DNA of 64,000 nt from Amphibiibacter pelophylacis (GCF_037688875.1 NZ_JAWDIE010000014.1:1-64000); one strand, 5' to 3'. Shown: positions 8,501-19,041, counted from the first letter of the stretch. Made by a program: numbers and translations. Notes: a model not told the origin generated them from the letters alone.

Positions 8501-8641
8501 ATGAAGAAAATCGCATCTGTCCTGTCGCTGTGCGCGCTGGTTCTGGGCCTGAGCGCCTGCAACACCGTTCAGGGCTTTGGCAAGGATGTCCAGTCGGGTG
8601 GCCAGGCCGCCGGTCAGGCCATCGAAAAAGTCGCCAAGTAA
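8501..8641 (+). CDS. Entericidin A/B family small lipoprotein
   Basis: A 46-residue membrane lipoprotein of the EcnA/EcnB type, too small to stand out among overlapping frames. It begins MKKIASVLSLCALVLGLSAC, a signal peptide ending in the lipobox LSAC with Cys20 as the lipidated residue. After that come NTVQGFGKDVQ and GGQAAGQAIEKVAK, the family's C-terminal pattern. A strong AAGGAG precedes the ATG. In enteric bacteria entericidins form a toxin/antidote pair linked to programmed lysis; only one member is present here and its role in Burkholderiales is unproven. A position between leuC and leuD is, from general knowledge, common in related genera. Confidence 0.88.
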   Translation: MKKIASVLSLCALVLGLSACNTVQGFGKDVQSGGQAAGQAIEKVAK

Positions 8642-8650
8642 ATGGGCTGA

Positions 8651-8712
8651 AGGCATCCCCGGATGCCTGACGCGCGGCGGTGCCCCGGCGCCACCGCGCG
8701 TCCTGTTTTTTT
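8651..8712 (+). terminator. Double hairpin with T-run between the entericidin gene and leuD
   Basis: Two stem-loops follow each other. The first is a short perfect 8-bp stem (AGGCATCC with GGATGCCT). The second is a long stem of about 16 bp, arms 8669-8684 and 8687-8702, with one mismatch and one G-U pair, followed by CCTGTTTTTTT. This looks like an intrinsic terminator that lies just 25 bases before leuD, so leuD must depend on read-through or partial termination. Confidence 0.75.
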
Positions 8713-8736
8713 CTGGACCCGGCCGCGCAGGACATC

Positions 8737-9387
8737 ATGCAGAAATTCACCACACACCAGGGGCTGGTCTGCCCGCTGGACCGCGAGAACGTCGATACCG
8801 ACGCGATTATTCCGAAGCAGTTCCTGAAATCCATCCAGCGCACGGGTTTCGGCCCCAACCTGTTTGACGAGTGGCGTTATCTGGACGCGGGCGAGCCCGG
8901 CCAGGATCCGGCCAGCCGCCGTCCCAACCCCGATTTCGTGCTCAACCAGCCGCGTTACGCGGGCGCCAGCATCCTGCTGGCCCGCCAGAATTTCGGCTGC
9001 GGCTCCAGCCGCGAGCACGCCCCCTGGGCGCTGGACCAGTACGGCTTTCGCGCCATTCTGGCGCCCAGCTTCGCCGATATCTTTTTCAACAACTGCTTCA
9101 AGAACGGTCTGCTGCCCATCGTGCTGCCGCAGGCGCAGATCGCGCGGCTGTTCGACGAGGTCGCGGCCTTCCCCGGCTACCGCCTGACCATCGATCTGGA
9201 GCGCCAGGTTGTTGTGCTGCCCCAGGGCGAGGAGCTGCCTTTCGAGGTGCAGTCCTTCCGCAAGTACTGCCTGGTCAACGGCCTGGACGACATCGGCCTG
9301 ACGCTGCGCCACAAGGACAAAATCCAGGCCTTCGAGGCCGAGCGCCTGCTGCAGAAGCCCTGGCTGGGCCAGCGTCTGGCGGGCTGA
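8737..9387 (+). CDS. leuD: 3-isopropylmalate dehydratase, small subunit
   Basis: Swivel-domain partner of LeuC in the isopropylmalate isomerase. The 216 residues contain NVDTDAIIPKQFLKSIQRTG near residue 19, the active-site loop NFGCGSSREHAPWAL near residue 87, and SFADIFFNN. The start MQKFTTHQGLV matches the family; an upstream in-frame ATG at 8680 would fall inside the terminator hairpin. The Shine-Dalgarno is weak (CAGGA). Placed between the entericidin gene with its terminator and leuB. Confidence 0.96.
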   Translation: MQKFTTHQGLVCPLDRENVDTDAIIPKQFLKSIQRTGFGPNLFDEWRYLDAGEPGQDPASRRPNPDFVLNQPRYAGASILLARQNFGCGSSREHAPWALDQYGFRAILAPSFADIFFNNCFKNGLLPIVLPQAQIARLFDEVAAFPGYRLTIDLERQVVVLPQGEELPFEVQSFRKYCLVNGLDDIGLTLRHKDKIQAFEAERLLQKPWLGQRLAG

Positions 9388-9457
9388 GCGCCTCGTTCGC
9401 CCGATGGGGGCCAGGCGTCCTTCCCTCTTTCCTTTCCCCAAAAACAGAAGAATCCCG

Positions 9458-10531
9458 ATGAAGAAGATTGCAGTTCTGGCCGGTGACGGCATCGGCCCGG
9501 AAATCATGGCGCAGGCGCTGGCCGTGCTGCGCGCACTGGATCTGCCGCTGGCCTTTGAAGAGGCTCTGGTCGGCGGCGCCGCCTACGAGGCTCACGGCCA
9601 CCCGCTGCCCGAGGCCACGCTGGCGCTGGCGCAAAGCGCTGATGCCGTGCTGTTCGGCGCCGTGGGCGACTGGAAGTACGACGTACTGGAGCGCCGCCTG
9701 CGCCCCGAGCAGGCCATTCTGGGCCTGCGCAAGGCGCTGGGACTGTTCGCCAACCTGCGTCCGGCGCTGTGCTACGAGCAGCTGGTGCACGCGTCCAGCC
9801 TCAAGCCCGAGCTGGTCGCCGGGCTGGACATCCTGATCATCCGCGAACTGACCGGCGACATCTACTTCGGCCAGCCGCGCGGCCGCCGCACCGCCACCGA
9901 CGGCCACTTCCCCGGCACCGAGGAAGCCTTCGACACCATGCGCTACAGCCGCCCGGAGATCGAACGCATCGCCCACGTCGCCTTCCAGGCGGCGCGCCAG
10001 CGGGGCCGTCATGTCACCAGCGTGGACAAGAACAACGTGCTGGAAACCTCGCAGCTGTGGAAAGACGTGGTCGTCGAAGTCCACAAAGAGTACCCGGACG
10101 TGACGCTGGAGCACATGCTCGTGGACAACGCCGCGATGCAGCTGGTCAAGGCGCCGCGCAAGTTCGATGTGCTGGTCACCGGCAACCTGTTCGGCGATAT
10201 CCTGAGCGACGAGGCCGCGATGCTGACGGGCTCCATCGGCATGCTGCCTTCGGCTTCGCTGGATGCGAACAACAAGGGCCTGTACGAACCCAGCCACGGC
10301 AGCGCGCCCGACATCGCGGGCCAGGACATGGCCAATCCGCTGGCCACCATCCTGTCGGCGGCGATGATGCTGCGCTACTCGCTGGACCTGGCGCCTGCGG
10401 CCCAGCGCATCGAGGCCGCTGTGCAGAAGGTGCTGGAACAGGGCCTGCGCACGGCCGATATCTGGTCAGAAGGCTGCCAGAAGGTCGGCACTCGCGCCAT
10501 GGGCGAGGCGGTGGTGCGCGCGCTGGGCTGA
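9458..10531 (+). CDS. leuB: 3-isopropylmalate dehydrogenase
   Basis: NAD-dependent oxidative decarboxylase that turns 3-isopropylmalate into 2-oxoisocaproate, the last leucine-specific step before transamination. The 357-residue product shows GDGIGPEIM at residues 8-16, RPALCYEQL near 103, the catalytic DKNNVLETSQLW near 190, and NLFGDILSDEAAMLTGSIGM near 245. I chose MKKIAVLAGDG, preceded by AGAAG, over an upstream in-frame codon at 9404 that only adds a non-conserved leader. Confidence 0.97.
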   Translation: MKKIAVLAGDGIGPEIMAQALAVLRALDLPLAFEEALVGGAAYEAHGHPLPEATLALAQSADAVLFGAVGDWKYDVLERRLRPEQAILGLRKALGLFANLRPALCYEQLVHASSLKPELVAGLDILIIRELTGDIYFGQPRGRRTATDGHFPGTEEAFDTMRYSRPEIERIAHVAFQAARQRGRHVTSVDKNNVLETSQLWKDVVVEVHKEYPDVTLEHMLVDNAAMQLVKAPRKFDVLVTGNLFGDILSDEAAMLTGSIGMLPSASLDANNKGLYEPSHGSAPDIAGQDMANPLATILSAAMMLRYSLDLAPAAQRIEAAVQKVLEQGLRTADIWSEGCQKVGTRAMGEAVVRALG

Positions 10532-10585
10532 CCGCTTCCGGCGCCTCTCGATGGCACAGCAGAGATTCTTTTCAAAGGACAAAAA

Positions 10586-11716
10586 ATGAGCAAGTTGGTG
10601 GGTCTGGTCGGCTGGCGTGGCATGGTGGGTTCGGTCCTGATGGACCGGATGAACGCCGAAGGGGATTTCGATCACTTCGAGCCGCTGTTTTTCTCGACCT
10701 CGAACGCGGGCGGTCAGGCTCCCGCGCAGGCGAAAAACGAAACCGCCCTGCAGGATGCGCACAACATTGACGCCCTCAAGCGCTGTGACATCATCGTCAC
10801 CGCCCAGGGCGGCGATTACACCAGCGCCGTTTTCCCCCAGCTGCGCGCCGCAGGCTGGAAGGGCCACTGGATCGACGCCGCCAGCACGCTGCGCATGGAG
10901 CAGGACGCCGTCATCATTCTGGACCCGGTCAACCTGCCGGTCATCAAGAACGCGCTGGCCCAGGGCGGACGCAACTGGATTGGTGGCAACTGCACCGTCA
11001 GCTGCATGCTGATGGGCGTGGGTGCGCTGTACAAGGCCGGCCTGGTCGAGTGGATGTCCACCCAGACCTATCAGGCCGCTTCGGGCGGCGGCGCACAACA
11101 CATGCGTGAGCTGCTGACGCAGTACGGCACGCTCAACGCCTCGGTCAAGGCGCTGCTGGACGATCCGAAAAGCGCCATTCTGGAGATTGACCGCCAGGTC
11201 GTCGCCACCCAGCGTGCCCTGTCTGCGGCCGAGACCGCCAACTTTGGCGTGCCGCTGGGCGGATCGCTCATCCCCTGGATCGACAAGGATCTCGGGAACG
11301 GCATGTCCAGGGAAGAGTGGAAGGGCATGGCCGAAACCAACAAGATCCTGGGTCAGGGCGAGGGCTTTGGCAGCGCTGCTGTGCCCGTCGATGGCTTTTG
11401 CGTGCGCGTCGGCGCCATGCGCTGCCACAGCCAGGCGCTGACCTTCAAGCTGAAAAAAGACGTGCCCGTGGCCGACATCGAGGCCATGATCGCCGCCGAC
11501 AACGAGTGGGTCAAGGTGGTGCCCAACACCCGCGAGGCCACGATCCAGGATCTGACGCCCGTGGCGGTGACCGGCACCATGACCATTCCTGTGGGCCGGA
11601 TCCGCAAGCTGGCCATGGGGCCGGACTATGTGGGCGCCTTCACCATCGGCGACCAGCTGCTGTGGGGCGCCGCCGAGCCGCTGCGCCGCATGCTGCGCAT
11701 TCTGCTGCAGGGTTGA
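10586..11716 (+). CDS. asd: Aspartate-semialdehyde dehydrogenase
   Basis: Reduces aspartyl phosphate to aspartate semialdehyde, the branch point to lysine/diaminopimelate, threonine and methionine. The 376-residue product is the Gram-negative long type: nucleotide loop VGWRGMVGSVLMDRM at residues 7-21, catalytic Cys in GGNCTVSCML near residue 134, and the substrate-binding RVGAMRCHSQAL near 275. AAAGGA precedes the ATG. It follows leuB by 54 bases, so it is probably part of the leu transcript although it serves the aspartate family. Confidence 0.97.
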   Translation: MSKLVGLVGWRGMVGSVLMDRMNAEGDFDHFEPLFFSTSNAGGQAPAQAKNETALQDAHNIDALKRCDIIVTAQGGDYTSAVFPQLRAAGWKGHWIDAASTLRMEQDAVIILDPVNLPVIKNALAQGGRNWIGGNCTVSCMLMGVGALYKAGLVEWMSTQTYQAASGGGAQHMRELLTQYGTLNASVKALLDDPKSAILEIDRQVVATQRALSAAETANFGVPLGGSLIPWIDKDLGNGMSREEWKGMAETNKILGQGEGFGSAAVPVDGFCVRVGAMRCHSQALTFKLKKDVPVADIEAMIAADNEWVKVVPNTREATIQDLTPVAVTGTMTIPVGRIRKLAMGPDYVGAFTIGDQLLWGAAEPLRRMLRILLQG

Positions 11717-11809
11717 GGGCTTCGGCGGGCGTTTTTTCCGGTATGGTGATGGCGGACCTTGCGGCATGATGATGACTTCTGAATTTTCCCTGCCCACCGG
11801 AGACAGGAC

Positions 11810-14353
11810 ATGAAAACGCCCCTCGCGACCCTGATGATGGCTGGAGCGGCCCTGCTGGGGCCCGTGCCCGTCTGGGCGCAGCAGTTTGGCCAGGTCCGGG
11901 TGAGCTCCTCGGTGGGCGAGCCACTGCAGGCCGAACTGGATCTGCGGGGCTTGCCGCCTTCGGGGCAGGGCGTGCGCGTGGGGGTGTCCGCAGTGCCGGG
12001 TGCGGGTCTGCCAGCCCTGCCGCCTGTGGCGGCGCGGCTCAGCGTCGATGCGGCCGGGGATGGCAAGGTGGTGCTCAGCACGCGCGCCCCGGTGTCCGAG
12101 CCCGTGGTGCAGCTGGTGCTCGAATTCAACACCCCCAGCGGACAGCTGATGCGCGAGGTCTCGCTGCTGGTCAACCCGCGCGGCGTGCTGCAGCCTGCGG
12201 CCGTGGCGCGTCTGTCGCCTGCGGCTGCAGAGCCAGACACGTCGGCTGGCCCGACCATCGGTTATTCGGGCGCTCCGGTGGCGGCGCTGGCCTTGACTGC
12301 ACCCGCTTCCCCCGCTGAAGGGGCTGAACCGCAGGCCGCCCAGGCCGCGCGCGCAGCAGCGGCACCCGCGGTGTCGCGCGTATCGCGCACCCCGCAGGAG
12401 GCGCGCCAGAGGGCCCGTCAGGAGACGCGCGGCAGCGTGCGGGCTTCGCCCGAGCTGCAGGCCTTGCGCGTGCGGCGCGGCGATACCCTCAGCGGTCTGG
12501 CGCGCCGGGTGCAGGGCCATGTGCAGGGCGTCTCGCTGGATCAGGTGCTGGTCGGCCTGTACCGCAGCAATCCCAAAGCCTTTGCCGGCGACAACATGAA
12601 TCGCCTGCGCGCGGGCGTGGTGCTGCGCGTGCCCAGCCCGGCCCGCCTGCGCGGCGTGGACGCTGGTGAGGCCACCGAGCTGGTCGTCGCGCACAGCGCC
12701 GATTTTGACCGCTACCGCACCACGCTGGCGGGCCAGGCGCCGCAGGTGAGCGTGGCGCAATCCGCCGCACAAAGCCGCACTGGCGACGTGCTGACGCCGT
12801 CCGCCCGCGTGCAGGACGGGCGCAGCGCTGCAGTGGCGCAGTCGCCCGACCAGCTGCGCCTGTCGCAGGAGGCCGCTGCAAAGGACAGCCAGGACAGGGA
12901 GCTCAGCCAGATCGCCCAGGAGGGCCAGCGCAAGGATGCGGATGAGCAGATGGCCGAGGTCGAGCGCAATCTGCAGGATCTGAAAGCTCTGGCGGCACCC
13001 GCCGCCGCTCCCGGCCCGGCTGCGCCTGCGGCCCCTGCCGCTGCAGTTCGGCCGGAGGCCGCCACCCCGGCGACCGTGCCGGTCGAGGCCCCTGCGGCGG
13101 GCATGATTTCGTCCGCACAGGCCGCAACGCCGGTGGCTCTGGCAGCGGCGGGGGCCGAAACGCCCCAGCGCTCCTGGCTGCGCCCCGCGCTGGGTGGCCT
13201 GCTCGGGCTGCTGGTCGGCGCGGCCGTGCTCTGGGGCTGGCGGCGCTGGCGAGCGCCCAGCGATTTCGCGGCTTTCGAGAATTCACGCCAGTCCGACGAC
13301 GACGGGCTGCTGGTGCACGAGGGCGGGCAGACGGTGGATACCGAATCGCGTCTGGGCCTGACCACCGTGGGTGCGGTGGGCGGGGCTTCGGTGCTGCCGA
13401 TGGCCCAGGGCCAGATCGAACCGGCCGATGTCGGGGGCAGCAGCGAGGGCGTGGACCCGCTGCAGGAAGCGCGCGTTTACGTCGCCTACGGCCGCGTGGA
13501 CGAGGCGCGCGAGATTCTGGAAGAAGCCATTGCGCTCTCCCCCGACAACATCGAGCTGCGCCGCCTGCTGCTCGAAGTTCTGGCCCAGGGCAAGCACACT
13601 GTGGCCTATGCGACCCAGGCGCAATGGATGCTGGAGCGCACCGGCGGCTCCGGCCCCGACTGGGCGGCCGTGCAGTCCATGGGCCGCGAGATCGATCCCG
13701 ATCACTGGCTCTACCGGGCTGAGGTGGAGGCCGTTTCCTCTGCGCTGCAAAATACCCCCGAACCCGACGCACCCGCTGCGGCGGCTGAGCCTGCACCTGT
13801 TCCCGCCCCGGCACCAACGCCTGCGCCGGGCCCTGTGCGCCTGCAGGCGCCTGCTGCAATTCCGGTCACCGGGCAGCACATGCTGCGCTCGCTGCTGGTC
13901 GGTGCGGGCGCAAGTGCTGGAGCGGTGGCCCTGGCTGCGGCTGCGCCCGCGAAAGAAGCCGAAAAAGAAGCCGAAGAGATCGCACCTTCGCCACCGCCGT
14001 CTCCTGCCGCTTCGCCAGAACCGCACCATGCCGCTGCCCATGTCGATGCGCCCCCCCCGCTGGACAGCGACAGCCTGAACAGCATCGAACTGCTGGAGCC
14101 CACCAGCTCCATGCTGGACAACACGCTGTCTGAACTTCCGGATCTGCCTGAAGTCACTGAGAGCGATCTGGCGGCTGTCACCCCGGCCTCGTCGTCAGTG
14201 GAAGAGGGCCTTTTTGATTTTGGTGATCTGAGCCTGGCCCTGGTCGATCCGCAGCCGGTGCCCGACGACGCGCTGGTGTCGGGGGCGCAAGCCGTGCCCC
14301 AGCCTGCGCAGGAGCCCGGATCTGACGGCGAACCCGCAAAGCGCAGTGCCTGA
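11810..14353 (+). CDS. fimV: FimV-type pilus assembly / polar hub protein
   Basis: Inner-membrane protein that in Pseudomonas supports type IV pilus assembly and twitching. The 847-residue product has a signal peptide (cleavage after VWAQ near residue 24) and the FimV N-terminal motif FGQVRVSSSVGEPLQAELDL. A LysM-type peptidoglycan-binding stretch (LRVRRGDTLSGLARRVQ, near 219) comes next, then a Pro/Ala-rich region, a transmembrane helix near 457-475, and a cytoplasmic TPR-like segment (ARVYVAYGRVDEAREILEEA, near 556). The acidic C-terminal part is low-complexity. Position between asd and truA is conserved in Burkholderiales. It ends eight bases inside truA. Confidence 0.9.
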   Translation: MKTPLATLMMAGAALLGPVPVWAQQFGQVRVSSSVGEPLQAELDLRGLPPSGQGVRVGVSAVPGAGLPALPPVAARLSVDAAGDGKVVLSTRAPVSEPVVQLVLEFNTPSGQLMREVSLLVNPRGVLQPAAVARLSPAAAEPDTSAGPTIGYSGAPVAALALTAPASPAEGAEPQAAQAARAAAAPAVSRVSRTPQEARQRARQETRGSVRASPELQALRVRRGDTLSGLARRVQGHVQGVSLDQVLVGLYRSNPKAFAGDNMNRLRAGVVLRVPSPARLRGVDAGEATELVVAHSADFDRYRTTLAGQAPQVSVAQSAAQSRTGDVLTPSARVQDGRSAAVAQSPDQLRLSQEAAAKDSQDRELSQIAQEGQRKDADEQMAEVERNLQDLKALAAPAAAPGPAAPAAPAAAVRPEAATPATVPVEAPAAGMISSAQAATPVALAAAGAETPQRSWLRPALGGLLGLLVGAAVLWGWRRWRAPSDFAAFENSRQSDDDGLLVHEGGQTVDTESRLGLTTVGAVGGASVLPMAQGQIEPADVGGSSEGVDPLQEARVYVAYGRVDEAREILEEAIALSPDNIELRRLLLEVLAQGKHTVAYATQAQWMLERTGGSGPDWAAVQSMGREIDPDHWLYRAEVEAVSSALQNTPEPDAPAAAAEPAPVPAPAPTPAPGPVRLQAPAAIPVTGQHMLRSLLVGAGASAGAVALAAAAPAKEAEKEAEEIAPSPPPSPAASPEPHHAAAHVDAPPPLDSDSLNSIELLEPTSSMLDNTLSELPDLPEVTESDLAAVTPASSSVEEGLFDFGDLSLALVDPQPVPDDALVSGAQAVPQPAQEPGSDGEPAKRSA

Positions 14354-15242
14354 AGAGCGGGCCGCAGCGGTGGCCCTCGAAGCGGCAGCAGCGACTTATC
14401 GTCTGGCGCTGGGGCTGGCTTATCGCGGCGAGGCCTACTTCGGCTGGCAGAGCCAGCCTGGCGGGCAGACGGTGCAGGATCACGTCCAGCGCGCCCTGAG
14501 CCACTTTGTGCTCGGCGAAACCGCACCCGTCGCCGATTTTGGCCTGCGCTGCAGTGGACGCACCGACACGGGCGTGCACGCGCTCAACCAGGTCGTGCAC
14601 CTGGATGTGCCGGTGCAGCGCCCGCCGCACGCCTGGGTGCGCGGCGTGAACCGTTTTCTGCCGCCCGATATTGCGGTGCAGTGGTGCGCGGCGGTGGGGC
14701 CGGAGTTTCACGCCCGGCGCCTGGCGCGTCGCCGCCGCTACGTCTACCTGATCCGCGAATCGGCCAGCCGCCCGGCCTTCGAGGCCCAGGCCTGCGGCTG
14801 GAGCGTGCGCCCGCTGGACGGCGCGGCCATGCAGGCTGCGGCCGACCTGCTGCTGGGCGAGCACGATTTCAGCGCCTTCCGATCCTCGCAGTGCCAGGCG
14901 CTGTCGCCGGTGAAAACGCTGTACCGCGCCGAGGTCACGCGCCACGGCAGCTGCTGGCGCATCGATGTCGAAGGCAACGCCTTTCTGCACCACATGGTGC
15001 GCAATCTGGTCGGCTGTCTGGTTTATGTGGGGCAGGGCAGGCATCCGCCGCAGTGGCTGGGCGAGGTGCTGGCCGCGCGCCGCCGCGACCTGGCCGCGCC
15101 GACCTACCCGCCGCAGGGCCTGTACTTTCTGGGCCCGGTTTACGACCCGTCCTGGAAACTGCCCGAGTACACCCCGGGCATGGACTGGTTGCCGGGCGCG
15201 GCGGCGGAGGCTGCAGCGCATCCGGCATACTGCGGGGCATGA
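14346..15242 (+). CDS. truA: tRNA pseudouridine(38-40) synthase
   Basis: Modifies uridines 38-40 in the anticodon arm of many tRNAs. The 298-residue product contains the catalytic-Asp motif CSGRTDTGVHALNQVVHLD near residue 62, RRRYVYLI near 129 and FLHHMVRNLVGCLVYVG near 213. The start is a GTG overlapping the end of fimV by eight bases; a second in-frame GTG at 14370 is an alternative since the first ~15 residues are not conserved. Its stop overlaps the trpF start (ATGA). Confidence 0.94.
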   Translation: MPEERAAAVALEAAAATYRLALGLAYRGEAYFGWQSQPGGQTVQDHVQRALSHFVLGETAPVADFGLRCSGRTDTGVHALNQVVHLDVPVQRPPHAWVRGVNRFLPPDIAVQWCAAVGPEFHARRLARRRRYVYLIRESASRPAFEAQACGWSVRPLDGAAMQAAADLLLGEHDFSAFRSSQCQALSPVKTLYRAEVTRHGSCWRIDVEGNAFLHHMVRNLVGCLVYVGQGRHPPQWLGEVLAARRRDLAAPTYPPQGLYFLGPVYDPSWKLPEYTPGMDWLPGAAAEAAAHPAYCGA

Positions 15243-15943
15243 ACACGTCTGTCTCCGCCGCTCCCGCCAGAACTCCCACGCCGCACCGCACACGCATCAA
15301 ACTCTGTGGCCTGAGCACGCCCGCCGATGTCGAAGCCGCCGTCTCGGCCGGAGCCGATGCGGTCGGTTTTGTGCTGTATCCGCCCAGCCCCCGCGCGGTG
15401 AGCGTGGATGCTCTGCGCGACCTGTCGCGGCGCCTGCCGCCTTTCGTGACGCCCGTGGTGCTGCTGGTCAACGCCACGCCCGGTGAGATCGCCGCCGCGC
15501 TGGACGCCTGTCCCACGGCGGTGCTGCAGTTTCATGGCGACGAGACGCCGCAGCAATGCACCGCCCCCGGACGCCCCTTTTTGCGGGCCGTGCGCATGAA
15601 GCCCGGTGTGAATTTGCTAGACTTGGCTCACAGCATCCCCACCGCACAGGCCTTGTTGCTCGACGCCCACGTCGAGGGCTATGGTGGGGGAGGAAAGGTC
15701 TTCGATTGGTCCCTGATCGCGCAGGACGCCGGCCTTCCGGTCGTTTTGTCTGGTGGGTTGCACAGCGGCAATGTCGCCGATGGCATCCGCTGCGTGCGCC
15801 CATGGGCGGTCGATGTCTCTTCGGGGATAGAGATCAGCCGGGGCGTGAAATCGCCGGACCTGATGCACGCCTTCTGTGAGGCGGTCCGTCAGGCCGATGC
15901 CCGCATTAATGTCCGCATCAGCGCCCACACCAACGCCCCCTGA
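15239..15943 (+). CDS. trpF: Phosphoribosylanthranilate isomerase
   Basis: Third step of tryptophan synthesis, an Amadori rearrangement on a TIM barrel. The 234-residue product has the catalytic cysteine in RIKLCGLSTPADV near residue 23, VGFVLYPPSPRAV near 43, AVLQFHGDE near 93, LLLDAHVEGYGGGGKVFDW near 139 and the phosphate-binding LSGGL near 170. The ATG overlaps the truA stop by four bases. It begins the trpFBA group. Confidence 0.95.
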   Translation: MNTSVSAAPARTPTPHRTRIKLCGLSTPADVEAAVSAGADAVGFVLYPPSPRAVSVDALRDLSRRLPPFVTPVVLLVNATPGEIAAALDACPTAVLQFHGDETPQQCTAPGRPFLRAVRMKPGVNLLDLAHSIPTAQALLLDAHVEGYGGGGKVFDWSLIAQDAGLPVVLSGGLHSGNVADGIRCVRPWAVDVSSGIEISRGVKSPDLMHAFCEAVRQADARINVRISAHTNAP

Positions 15944-15990
15944 GCCGGTCACCGGCTGGCCCGGGACGAAGATCCCGTCTGGAAAACACC

Positions 15991-17250
15991 ATGCATTACC
16001 ACCAACCTGATGAACAGGGCCACTTTGGCCCCTACGGCGGCACTTTCGTGTCGGAAACCCTGATCGCTGCGCTGGACGAGCTCAAAGCCGCCTACGCGCA
16101 ATACCGCGAAGACCCGGAGTTCCTGCGCGAATTCGCGGATGAACTCGCCTACTTCGTGGGCCGTCCCAGCCCCATTTACCACGCCGCACGCATGAGCCGC
16201 GAACTGGGCGGGGCGCAGATTTACCTCAAGCGCGAAGACCTCAACCACACCGGCGCGCACAAGGTCAACAACACCATCGGCCAGGCGCTGCTGGCGAAAC
16301 GCATGGGCAAGCCGCGCATCATCGCCGAGACTGGCGCGGGCCAGCACGGCGTCGCCACCGCCACCATCTGCGCCCGCTACGGGCTGGAGTGCGTGGTCTA
16401 CATGGGCGCCGACGACGTGCAGCGCCAGGCGCCCAATGTGTATCGCATGCACCTGCTGGGCGCCAAGGTGGTGCCTGTGACCATGGGCAGCCGCACCCTG
16501 AAGGACGCCCTGAACGAGGCCCTGCGCGACTGGGTGACCAACGTCGAAAACACCTTCTACATCATCGGCACGGTGGCCGGGCCGCACCCGTATCCGGCCA
16601 TGGTGCGCGATTTCCAGAGCGTCATCGGCAACGAGTGCCTGGAGCAGATGCCCGAAACCACGCAGCGCCTCTTTGGCACCGCCACCCAGCCCGATGCGGT
16701 CATCGCCTGCGTGGGTGGCGGCAGCAACGCCATGGGCATTTTCTACCCTTACATCACCCACGACAGCGTGCGCCTGATCGGCGTGGAAGCGGCCGGCGAC
16801 GGCCTGCTGACCGGCCGTCACGCGGCCAGCCTGTCCATGGGCTCGCCCGGCGTGCTGCACGGCAACCGCACCTATCTGCTGCAGGACGATGACGGCCAGG
16901 TGATCGAGACGCATTCGGTTTCGGCTGGCCTGGATTACCCCGGCGTCGGCCCCGAACACGCCTACCTGAAGGACATCGGCCGCGCCCAGTACGTGGGCAT
17001 CACCGACGAAGAGGCGCTGGCAGCATTCCACCACCTGTGCCGCACCGAAGGCATCATCCCGGCGCTGGAATCCAGCCACGCGGTGGCTTACGCCATGAAG
17101 CTGGCGCCCACCATGCGGCCCGACCAGCACATCCTGATCAACCTGTCCGGCCGGGGCGACAAAGACATCGGCTCGGTGGCCCGCGCCAGCGCTGGCCGTT
17201 ACGACATGCCCGAAGATTTGCGCCGCCAGGTGCTGGGAGGTTTCGCATGA
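15991..17250 (+). CDS. trpB: Tryptophan synthase beta chain
   Basis: PLP enzyme that joins indole and serine to give tryptophan. The 419-residue product has the PLP lysine in NHTGAHKVNNTIGQALLAKR near residue 90, ETGAGQHG near 112, and the phosphate-cup GGGSNAMG near 242. Shine-Dalgarno is weak. It overlaps trpA by four bases (ATGA), in line with the equimolar alpha2-beta2 complex. Confidence 0.98.
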   Translation: MHYHQPDEQGHFGPYGGTFVSETLIAALDELKAAYAQYREDPEFLREFADELAYFVGRPSPIYHAARMSRELGGAQIYLKREDLNHTGAHKVNNTIGQALLAKRMGKPRIIAETGAGQHGVATATICARYGLECVVYMGADDVQRQAPNVYRMHLLGAKVVPVTMGSRTLKDALNEALRDWVTNVENTFYIIGTVAGPHPYPAMVRDFQSVIGNECLEQMPETTQRLFGTATQPDAVIACVGGGSNAMGIFYPYITHDSVRLIGVEAAGDGLLTGRHAASLSMGSPGVLHGNRTYLLQDDDGQVIETHSVSAGLDYPGVGPEHAYLKDIGRAQYVGITDEEALAAFHHLCRTEGIIPALESSHAVAYAMKLAPTMRPDQHILINLSGRGDKDIGSVARASAGRYDMPEDLRRQVLGGFA

Positions 17251-18124
17251 GTGCATCCCGCCAGGGGTCCAGCCGCATTGCTGCGGTGTTTGCCGCCCTG
17301 AAAGAAGAGGGCCGCAGCGCCCTGATCTCCTTCATCATGACGGGCGACCCCAGCTTGCCCGCCACGCTGGCGGCCATGCACGCGCTGGTCGAATCGGGCT
17401 CCGACGTGATCGAGCTGGGCGTGCCGTTTTCAGACCCCATGGCCGATGGCCCGGTGATCCAGCTGGCGGGCGAGCGGGCGCTGGCGCGCAAGGTCAACCT
17501 GGCGCAGGTGATCGAGGTTGTCGCCCAGTTCCGCGCCAGCAACACCACCACGCCCGTGGTTCTCATGGGCTACGCCAACCCCGTCGAGCGTTACGACCAG
17601 CGCCGGGGCAACGGCGCCTTTGTCCGCGATGCCGCTGCAGCGGGTGTGGACGGCGTGCTGGTGGTCGATTACCCGCCCGAATCGTGCCATGCCTTCTCAG
17701 CCCAGCTCAAAGAGGCTGGGCTGGACCCGATCTTCCTGCTGGCGCCGACGTCGGGCGAAGCGCGGATGCGCGCGGCGGGCGAGCTGGGGCAGGGCTATGT
17801 GTACTATGTGTCGCTCAAGGGCGTGACGGGCGCGGCCAGCCTGGATACGGCGGAGGTCGCCCGCGTGGTGCCGCTGATCCGCCAGCAGGTTTCGCTGCCC
17901 GTGGGCGTGGGCTTTGGCATCCGCGACGCCGAAAGCGCCCGCGCCGTGGGCGCTGTGGCTGACGCGGTCGTCATCGGCAGCCGCCTGGTGCAGCTGATGC
18001 ACGCCGCCGCCGAAAACCACCCCGAAGGCAGCGACGCGCAGTCGCAGGCCGTGGCGCAGGCGGTGCGCGATTTCCTCACCCCGGTGCGATCCGCCATGGA
18101 CCGCGCTCCCCTGGAGAACCCCTC

Positions 18125-18128
<4 letters not shown>
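17247..18128 (+). CDS. trpA: Tryptophan synthase alpha chain
   Basis: Cleaves indole-3-glycerol phosphate and channels indole to TrpB. The 293-residue product carries the active-site Glu and Asp in DVIELGVPFSDPMADGP near residues 53-68, GVDGVLVVDYPPE near 133, and VGVGFGIRDAESA near 218. The first ATG gives MSASRQGSSRIAAVFAALK, as in the family, and lies in the trpB stop overlap. The stop is in turn overlapped by accD (ATGA). Confidence 0.97.

Positions 18129-19041
<913 letters not shown>

Noticed and set aside
8501..8641. A complete entericidin toxin-antidote pair
   Set aside because: Only one entericidin-type frame was found; no second small lipoprotein gene lies between leuC and leuD.
13980..14060. 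Repetitive Ala/Pro/Glu codons in fimV as a DNA repeat element
   Set aside because: This is low-complexity coding sequence typical of the FimV linker, without exact repeated units.
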